Part shown: positions 57,077-64,000 of the stretch, piece by piece | Numbering within the stretch: the stretch's first letter is position 1 | How the letters are laid out: each line of letters begins with the position of its first letter | Source of the DNA: Macrostomum hystrix | Lineage: Eukaryota > Platyhelminthes > Macrostomidae | Direction of reading: 5' to 3' | NCBI GenBank assembly: GCA_950097015.1 | Contig: CATNEN010000001.1 | Location: 9,946,001 to 10,010,000, forward strand | Length of the DNA stretch: 64,000 nt | Program-made: the position numbers and the translations under genes | Notes under the pieces: generated by a model | Databases searched by the model: none | Told to the model about the DNA's origin: nothing | What the model saw: only the letters and a program-made list of their open reading frames with translations

Positions 57077-59444
57077 TCACTTATGACCAGCGATTTCCGG
57101 ATTGATTTCGTCCAAAGACAAACTCGCTGTAGGCCTCATCAGCGGCGGCTTCACAGGCAGCTGCTGACGTGCCGGCGGGTCCAGCTTGTCGAAATAGTGC
57201 TGGACAATGTCGCGGTCAGCTGGGCAGCTGGACACAAAGGCGGCAGTTTTGTACATGCTGTCCATGTACTGGTGCAGGAACCGCAGCTCGGAGCTCGGGA
57301 TTTCGTAATTGCGGTAGGCCTTCATAGCAGGGAATGGGGAGGAACAGGCAATGATTCACTGCCCAACATCTGCAAGAAAACCTACTTGGCAACAGCCGCA
57401 GCTATTGCGCGGCGCATCTGAACACTGCGCACGGCTGTTCAGTCCATGGACTGGTGGAACGTCACACCCACCATCAATCACCCCAGTTAATGCTGGTGCC
57501 CATTTAATAACTGGGTGAACTGAAGCAATGCAGAGTTATGTGTCTTTAAGGACACAAAATTGTTTCAGTGAAGTCGGGACTCGAACCCCCAACCTTCGAT
57601 TCATGAGTCCAACGCACTAACCACTAGGCTAGTGGCTAGTGATTAGACTCTCACAAGGAATTTCGGAGCTAAATCAGCTTTGAGACACAAACTAGCACAA
57701 ATTTCACCTCAAAGACGATGAAAAAGTCTGGGCAGATGTACACACCTGTGTGTGCGTGTGCTGAGTAGTCAGGGAAATGGGCAGAATTGCCTTTTCGCTG
57801 GCTGCAGGTCAAGTGTCACGAAACGATGTCACTATGAGGGCAGCCCTCTTGCCAAACATTATTTAGCGAAAAATGAGTCAGGCATTCCCAGCATCAGCAG
57901 CAGTGCTCAGCTCACTTTGGCAGCAATCCTGGCGTGATGCAGCTTGGGCATGAGCTGACAATCCGCATAGCTCAACTCAGGACCAATGAGGTACTGCTGG
58001 CTGGGCCGCTCAGCCAAATAGTTGTTGATCTTGAACAATGAGCTCCTCAGCTTGGTGTCGGAGCCGCTCTTCAGGAACATGTTTAGTCCGGTGTACAGGT
58101 CAGCGAAGCATCTTTCAGCGGCAGCCTCGTCTGGACTGTCCTTCGGCAGGGCGAGAGCCGGGCAGTGCCAGACGTCCATGAGCTGCTCGATTTCGTCGTT
58201 GGTGTCGCAGACGAGATTCTCCAGATCCGTTCCCTTCAAATCGCGACCTTTGATAACGCGAGCAACTGGCAGTCTCTTGCCAACATCCAAAGACTGATAG
58301 GCCTCCGGGGGCAGGTCCGGATTGACCGTGGTGACAAACAGATTCAGGACCTTTTTTTCGGCTAGCAGGTAGAACACCATGAACCACTGCTGGCTGATTG
58401 GGCAGGGACCTTTGTCTTCTCGGCCAATGGGCGAGACCTACAAATGTGTTGCAATCAGGAAAATTAAATTACTTTGAGCATTGAGAAACTAGTACGACAA
58501 TTAGATTAAAGACAGTTATTTTCTACTCAATAAAGGTACAACAGACAAATGCTTAACATGCGTCTCAGGCAAGCTCAAATTCTATGACAAAATCTGTGAG
58601 GTGTAAAGAGTGTAGTCCCTTGGTTTTTTAGGTAGACTTGACTGAGAATGGGATACCACTGAAATTCCTAAGTTTAGTTATTCTCTACATGGTTCTTCTT
58701 TGTACACATCAAAGATGTGTAAAATCTCTTACAACTTTAACAACTTCTCTATAGTAAAAAATAATGACCAACAACCTACAATCAACAAGCCACTCAGATG
58801 TCATAGTAGTGTGCTCAGACAGTGTAGTGGTGTGCCACCAAGAAAAAAATGTTGCCAAAGGTAACAAGGCAAGAATGAAATCATCTTTCCCTCATAGTAT
58901 TTCCTGCCTTTTATCTTCGGTTTTGGCTATAGCTAAGCACCGCAAAGTCATTTGAAAACCTTGTCTGTTAAAGTTGTCTGTTTAAATTACTTGCAGTAGC
59001 TGAGAAATTTCTTATCTTTAGAAAAAATGTTTAAATGCAAAACTAAATAACTGCCTCTTTGTATTGTAGGTTCTGGCTAGCTAGGACAGACAATGAGATA
59101 AAATAGTATAAGACTATGGGTTTAATTTAATGTATTCTTAAAGGCCCTACTATGAATACTGACATATAGCTATGTTTAGCAAATAAAAAGTTGTAAACCA
59201 TAATAGGTGGGTCTCATGTCATATAGTAAAATATAAGTAATAACAATATATGTCCACATCATGGCAATATTATTCTTATTATTTACTTTACATAAAATAA
59301 TACATCTTTAGAAATACCACTATGCGAAATAGTTAATAGTTAAAAATGCTGCAGTTTCATTAGCAAAGCTAGGCCCGGTCATGTAAATTATAAAAAGTAT
59401 GTATTTACCTTTATGAAAAGTTCGATTACTGGTTTGTCATCCAT
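57077..59444 (-). CDS. CLIC: Chloride intracellular channel (CLIC) family protein, three exons
   Basis: Exon 1 is 59444-59409 (MDDKPVIELFIK|gtaaat), exon 2 is 58437-57916 and exon 3 is 57319-57077. All join in phase 0 and give 266 aa. The start VIELFIK matches the CLIC opening VELFVKAG. Exon 2 holds the glutaredoxin-like redox motif CPIS (24-27, in GPCPISQQWFMV), the thioredoxin-like fold, and the C-terminal helical core ending ELSYADCQLMPKLHHARIAA, a hallmark of CLICs. Exon 3 continues AYRNYEIPSSELRFLHQYMD, matching YRNYDIP in vertebrate CLICs, and adds a Pro-rich tail. CLICs are GST-fold proteins that exist in soluble and membrane forms. Intron 2 contains two SINE fragments. The acceptor of exon 3 (ATGAAG|GCC) has a weak AAG. 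Confidence 0.88.
57400..57652 (-). mobile_element. SINE family 1 copy in the CLIC gene intron
   Basis: On the minus strand: tRNA-like head (GCCTAGTGGTTAGTGCGTTG; GGTTGGGGGTTCGAGTCCCG with a clear B box), then AGTTATTAAATGGGCACCAG and GTCCATGGACTGAACAGCCG. It matches 835-1125 over most of its length. It has the same orientation as the host gene. Confidence 0.78.
57715..57868 (+). mobile_element. SINE family 2 tail fragment in the CLIC gene intron
   Basis: GCAGATGTACACACCTGTGT, then AATGGGCAGAATTGCC, TCGCTGGCTGCAGGTC and GGGCAGCCCTCT match the tail of family 2 in plus orientation. The terminal inverted repeat is mutated. It is antisense to the CLIC gene and lies 60 bp from the family 1 SINE. 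Confidence 0.65.
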
Positions 59445-61374
59445 TATGACTTTGTTTCGACTGAGTGCAAGCAACAAAAAGACTAATTTTTTCTATAGCG
59501 TGAGCTAACTTTCCGACTAAGTCAAATGAACAGGAAACCTGAGAGTGAGATCTGCATACACAGGCTGTATTCGCTTTAACCTTAAGATCCGCAAGCAAAA
59601 TGCAAAAATACGTAAAAGTTGTCATTTTGAAATTTGTTTTCAGGGCGTTGTTAGTAATCATTATAACTATGTGCATTTATTTTTTCTTGAATTAAATCGA
59701 GATTTTTTAAAGACATTTGGTTCTGGCTCAATAAAATACAGATGCAGATCAGCTATTAAAAAAGAACAATTTCAATACAATAAGGTGCTTTAGTTTTATT
59801 GACAACCTTGCATATAAAAAATGCATGAGCCCCCTTTCTGTTTTTTTAAGTTTTACCATTTCCCGTCCTTTGGCTAATAGTTGACTAGACTACAGGGCTG
59901 TTGTTGAGTATATTTTTAGTACGTCCTGCTTTATTATTACGCTGCAAGACTATTATTAGTTGATGATCGTCACTATACTTCTCTCTTAACGGTTCATCGA
60001 ACGTACTCACACAAATCAAACACAGATCAAGATTTCAGCTTATAAATTTCTTTAAGAGAATGTCAAGGCCATGCTGAAACATTTTCTAAATGTATGCATT
60101 CAAATTATAATTATATATAGCGTTTTTTACAAGTTTTGACATGTTTTTTATAACGGCTGCTTTGGGCGAATATTATTACTTTTACTTCATTGGTTGAACT
60201 AAAAACCTTATAAACATGGTATCGAAGCTTTAAATGTTTAAATTATGCTTTAATTATGAATACTTTAATTTTTGAAAAGACAATTAGTTATTTCCTGTAT
60301 AGACAGTTTTTCCTGTTTGACTTTAGAGTTACTAACATATTTTGCGAGTGCATCTACTTATAGTAGGCTATTACTACCAAGCCAATCGACTCTGTAAAAT
60401 ACGAAACAATTCAGTGAGGGCATGTGAACGGCGAAATTATCACTTGCTTGTTGTTTGTGGTGAAATCGTAATTAAGCAGTTAGATGGTGTGTGTTAAAAT
60501 TTCTCAGCGCCTAACATTTTTCTCCAACAGATGCCATATTCAATCGTCCTCATCGATAGGCCTCACCAACTTACACAGCTTCTTGTTATCGAGGAAAATT
60601 ATATTATTCGCATATAATCTTTCATCACTAATTGGATCTAATTTTATTGTACTCGCTGTTGTGATTCATTTAGGCAAACTATTTGTTTTACAAAGCTTTG
60701 TTTGGCTTAAAGTACATGCATGTCTGCCCAGACGTGCTCATCTAATTTGCTTTCGGATAAATAATGAGAGACAATATTCTCAGACCGCAAATATATTGCT
60801 AGGATATGCTGCTCTTGTTTGCACACTGGAGTGCCACATTACGCTTCAGTACTTTATATTGATAGACACGGCGAGAAGCAGGCTACACTAACCTGTCAAT
60901 CTGTTTAATTTCCGTTCCTTTGTCATCACTCTTCTGGGGGCTGAGAAGTATGCATGCAAGTTGAGTTCATGGCACAACTGTATTTCACATTGTATCTATG
61001 GACTAATGCGAACCCAAAGTTTACACAAGCAACAGAAACTTATTGTGCATGGCTGCATGCCCTGCTTCTAGAAGAGAAGTACCCAGTCTCACCGCATCAG
61101 TTTTATGCTCGACGCCGTGATGCAAGCTACGAATTTATGACTTTCCGCGGTTATTCATTTAAAGCGAACACGACGAAGGATGTTATTCAAATGAACTCAG
61201 TGCGTGACAACTGTATTCGAAAATTGTATTTTCTCCCAGATAAAAATTCTCCTTTTTAATTCATCGGTCATCTTGGGTCCTCAAAGTACGAGCGAAAAGC
61301 AATCATAATTGTTCAGTGTAAACAACTGCCGAGGCCGTATTCATTGCATCAGGCTGCACTGTCAATAGAATAAC
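59445..61374. other. AT-rich intergenic DNA
   Basis: Includes the presumed CLIC promoter. The 135-codon plus frame at 60484 and the 101-codon frame at 60954 have no recognisable domain and AT-driven composition, so I do not call them genes. Confidence 0.35.
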
Positions 61375-62165
61375 ACATGGAAGAGATGAAGCTGGGGAGA
61401 GATGAGACAGGAGTGAGATGAGACAGGAGAGAGATGAGACAGGAGTGAGATGAGACAGGAGTGAGATGAGACAGGAGTGAGATGAGACAGGAGAGAGATG
61501 AGACAGGAGTGAGATGAGACAGGAGTGAGATGAGACAGGAGTGAGATGAGACAGGAGTGAGATGAGACAGGAGTGAGATGAGACAGGAGTGAGATGAGAC
61601 AGGGGTGAGATGAGACAGGAGTGAGATGAGACAGGAGTGAGATTAAACAGGGGTGAGATGAGACAGGAGTGAGATGAGACAGGAGTGACATGAGACAGGA
61701 GTGAGATGAGACAGGGGTGAGATGAGACAGGAGTGAGATTAAACAGGGGTGAGATGAGACAGGAGTGAGATGAGACAGGAGTGACATGAGACAGGAGTGA
61801 GATGAGACAGGAGTGAGATGAGACAGGAGTGAGATTAAACAGGGGTGAGATGAGACAGGAGTGAGATGAGACAGGAGTGACATGAGACAGGAGTGAGATG
61901 AGACAGGGGTGAGATGAGACAGGAGTGAGATTAAACAGGGGTGAGATGAGACAGGAGTGAGATGAGACAGGAGTGAGATGAGACAGGAGTGAGATGAGAC
62001 AGAGGGGCTACAGGAGTGAGATGAGACAGGAGTGAGATGAGGCAGGAGTGAGATGAGACAGGAGTGAGATGAGACAGGAGTGAGATGAGACAAGAGTGAG
62101 ATGAACCAGGAGTGAGATGAGACAGAGGTGGGATGAGACAGGAGTCAGATGAGTCAGGAGTGAGA
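61375..62165. repeat. 16-bp minisatellite
   Basis: About 48 copies of GTGAGATGAGACAGGA, with variants GTGAGATTAAACAGGG, GTGACATGAGACAGGA and AGAGATGAGACAGG. The variants recur at fixed spacing, so a higher-order period of about 112-128 bp is visible between 61630 and 61940. Minus-strand SHLTPVSSHS frames are repeat translation. Confidence 0.95.
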
Positions 62166-62282
62166 TTAGACAGGTGTCCCCGATCAGATGATGGACGAGG
62201 AGTGACTGGAGAGATGAGGCAGGGAAGAAATGAGACGGTTGACACAGAAGAGATGAGACAGAGTAGAGTAGGTGTCAAAAGG

Positions 62283-62352
62283 GGTCAGGGGCAGATTTAG
62301 GAGCTTTGCATAATACTAGGACCGCATCTGGCCCGTGGGCCGGAGGTTGTAA
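62283..62352. mobile_element. hAT-like transposon terminal fragment
   Basis: CAGGGGCAGATTTAGGAGCT, then GACCGCATCTGGCCCGTGGGCCGGAGGTTG. It shares order and sequence with the fragment at 31805-31882. One-ended, no transposase. Confidence 0.4.
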
Positions 62353-63363
62353 TCCCCATCTAAGGATGTATTGAGTTGTTGGGCATGAGATTGCGATCAT
62401 TATATATTTCTTTCCTAACGGGGAGTTACTTTGGTTCATAGGACTAAACAGCCCCTGTGAGAGAGAGGAGATGACAAGGAGGGAGAGAGGTAAAGAGGAA
62501 GGATTTCACTCTGGCAGGGATGGCGAAATGAAGTGCTTGTTCTGTTCCCTGTACGCGCTAACGCACACTGCTGAATTTAGTAAAGGGTGGATCTAAATCT
62601 GACTCGCCTAGGAAACTCTTCTCCCTTCTGTCGCCCATATATCCCAATCGATCGATGGGAAGACTGTATAGTTGGCGTACAGTGAGGCCAAGCAATGAGC
62701 TGTGTGTACTTGGGCAAAGAGAGAGAGAAGCAGAGAGGGAGAATGAGGCCGCAGCTGTTGCCTTCTGGGTTTCGGTTGGCTGAAGCGTCTACGCTGTAAT
62801 AGAATTCAGAAGGACAGCGGAGGAGGTGGGAGGCGGGCAGAACCGACACTGTAGCTGGTAGGACGAGCCCAAAGGATGACTGACGTTCGCGGAGGTTGAG
62901 GTTGGTTGACCTTGGTCTCTCTCTGGGAGTAGCGCTCTTCACATGGAGGGGAGAGAGGGGTGGCCAATGGGGCTTGCTGGGCGAGAAAACTTACTAAATT
63001 TTTGCAGTACTTCATGCTTATATATAACCATTAAATTCATTACATTGAATACTAGATCTTGAAAACACTTTTTTACTGAACAGCAGCCCCAACCTCCGCC
63101 TATCGGTGTCCAGCTGTACTGATTTTTTGTTTGGCTCAGACCAGAGTCGACGTGCAAAGAATTTTTCAGAGTCCGGACCGCCACCCCACCGCCACTCAGC
63201 CAGCCACCTCAATTTATTATTATTTAGGCAACACAAAGGGAGAGAGAGTTAGAGAGAGAAGAGAGCTAGCGTCGATAACAAAGCGTTTCAGCGATATCAA
63301 TAAAGTTGCGCGTGACTTAGCCGTCATCCATTTAGCCATCAGTTCGCATTGCCTAACAGATCA
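62353..63363. promoter_or_regulatory. Upstream region of the 63364 gene
   Basis: No coding sequence is supported. GA-rich stretches (about 62458-62500 and 63237-63270, GAGAGAGAG type) could act as promoter-proximal GAGA-like elements or 5' UTR; this is inference. Confidence 0.3.
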
Positions 63364-64000
63364 TGGGCAACCAAGTTACTAACCAGCAGCAGCAGCAGTC
63401 GCAGGAGCAGCCAAAGCAGCTGCAGACGCGACAACCCGTCAAACGAAAGGATCGGACGCAGATAAAGAAGCCAAGCTGGCTGACTGGAAAGCAGCAGCAG
63501 CAGAGCTCATCATCGGCTGCAGCAGTGAGCAAAAGCAGCGGCAGTGCTGTCAAATCTGGCAGTCAGAACAACGGCAACAGCAACAGCAAGAAGGAACGAC
63601 AGACCCAACCGCCGACAACTCTGGTTCAACCTGCCACCGATGCAAACAACAGGTCCAAGGTCAGAGAGGACAGCTTGACTAAAGTTGCTGCGAGCAACAC
63701 CGCCGCTGTCGTGCCCGCTGAGCTGACTCCGACCCCTGACTCGGCTAACCGCACCTGGTCCGATGAGACCTCGCTACCGCCACAGTCAACGCTGGAGCGG
63801 CAGCTGGAGCCAACGGTCGATAACGAAGAGAATAATAAAAAGCCATTCATGAGCGGTCATCGGCAGAGGGACAGTGGCATCTCGCAGTTGAGCACGGAAG
63901 AATTCGAGCGTGCCTTTGAAGAGCTGGCTGCTCGCTGCGCATTGGACCAGCAGCAGCATTCGTCACCAACATCTCCTGAAGTAGCTGTAGATGCTGAAAC
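63364..64000 (+). CDS. Q-rich protein, 5' part, truncated by window end
   Basis: An ATG in strong context (A at -3, G at +4) opens a frame that stays open for 212 codons to the end of the window. It begins MGNQVTNQQQQQ: Gly2, with Asn and Gln following, makes N-myristoylation possible. The rest is polar and low-complexity: basic KRKDRTQIKKPSWLTGK (about 29-45), Ser/Asn/Gln-rich stretches, then acidic and helical RDSGISQLSTEEFERAFEEL (about 176-195). No catalytic domain is visible; one may lie beyond the window. Codon usage and the CAG runs resemble the other genes here. RDSGIS resembles a phosphodegron-type DSGxxS core, but with one serine misplaced. Function unknown. Confidence 0.6.

Noticed and set aside
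60484-61259. Two plus-strand frames of 135 and 101 codons
   Set aside because: No domain, AT-driven composition and no splice context. They are more likely chance.

Overview
This is a window of animal nuclear DNA. Genes are split by GT-AG introns and carry polyglutamine (CAG) tracts. They encode metazoan families: rhodopsin-type GPCRs, a FANK1-type FN3/ankyrin protein, a CLIC glutathione-transferase-fold protein, a MARVEL-like tetraspan protein, an SBK-like kinase, a MIEN1/SelW-like redox protein and secreted von Willebrand A (vWA) proteins. tRNA-derived SINEs, LINE remnants and a very high minisatellite load (about 14 kb, roughly a fifth of the window, in some 16 arrays) suggest a repeat-rich invertebrate. 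A lophotrochozoan, possibly a free-living flatworm, is my best guess, but the species cannot be fixed from the sequence. No bacterial, phage or CRISPR system is present.

Layout. 1-3.8 kb: LINE fragment, SINE and two minisatellites. 3.9-5.1 kb: intronless GPCR on the minus strand. 5.4-11.2 kb: five minisatellites. 11.2-15.0 kb: a paralogous GPCR on the minus strand, whose single intron is mostly minisatellite and whose second exon lies between two related arrays. 15.4-17.8 kb: a dyad-symmetric minisatellite, a (CTAT)n tract and a SINE. 18.1-18.4 kb: LINE 3' end. 20.0-21.3 kb: two-exon gene of unknown function. 22.5-24.0 kb: SBK-like kinase on the minus strand. 26.0-27.6 kb: MARVEL-like gene on the minus strand with a SINE in its intron. 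31.5-34.0 kb: FANK1-like gene. 35.1-35.4 kb: terminal exon of a MIEN1/SelW-like gene on the minus strand with an in-frame TGA at the redox position. 37.0-37.3 kb: MITE. 40.2-43.3 and 47.2-50.2 kb: two tandem nine-exon genes for secreted triple-vWA proteins of 753 aa each, with a minisatellite and a LINE RNase H remnant between them. 51.3-54.8 kb: a 3.5-kb satellite of 16-bp units. 57.1-59.4 kb: CLIC gene on the minus strand. 61.4-62.2 kb: minisatellite. 63.4 kb to the end: 5' part of a Q-rich gene that runs out of the window.

The genes do not form a pathway. Two local duplications stand out. The two GPCRs are paralogues that differ by an intron. The vWA genes look homogenised by gene conversion: coding regions are near-identical at both ends, a divergent centre appears to have exchanged sequence between vWA domains, and the promoters are homologous but much more diverged. 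The most interesting observations are the vWA mosaic, the candidate selenocysteine codon, and a minisatellite whose every unit, read on the transcribed strand, resembles a branch point plus 3' splice site and which may supply the acceptor of the second GPCR gene. Exon boundaries were assigned by eye from splice consensus, phase and homology, without transcript data.
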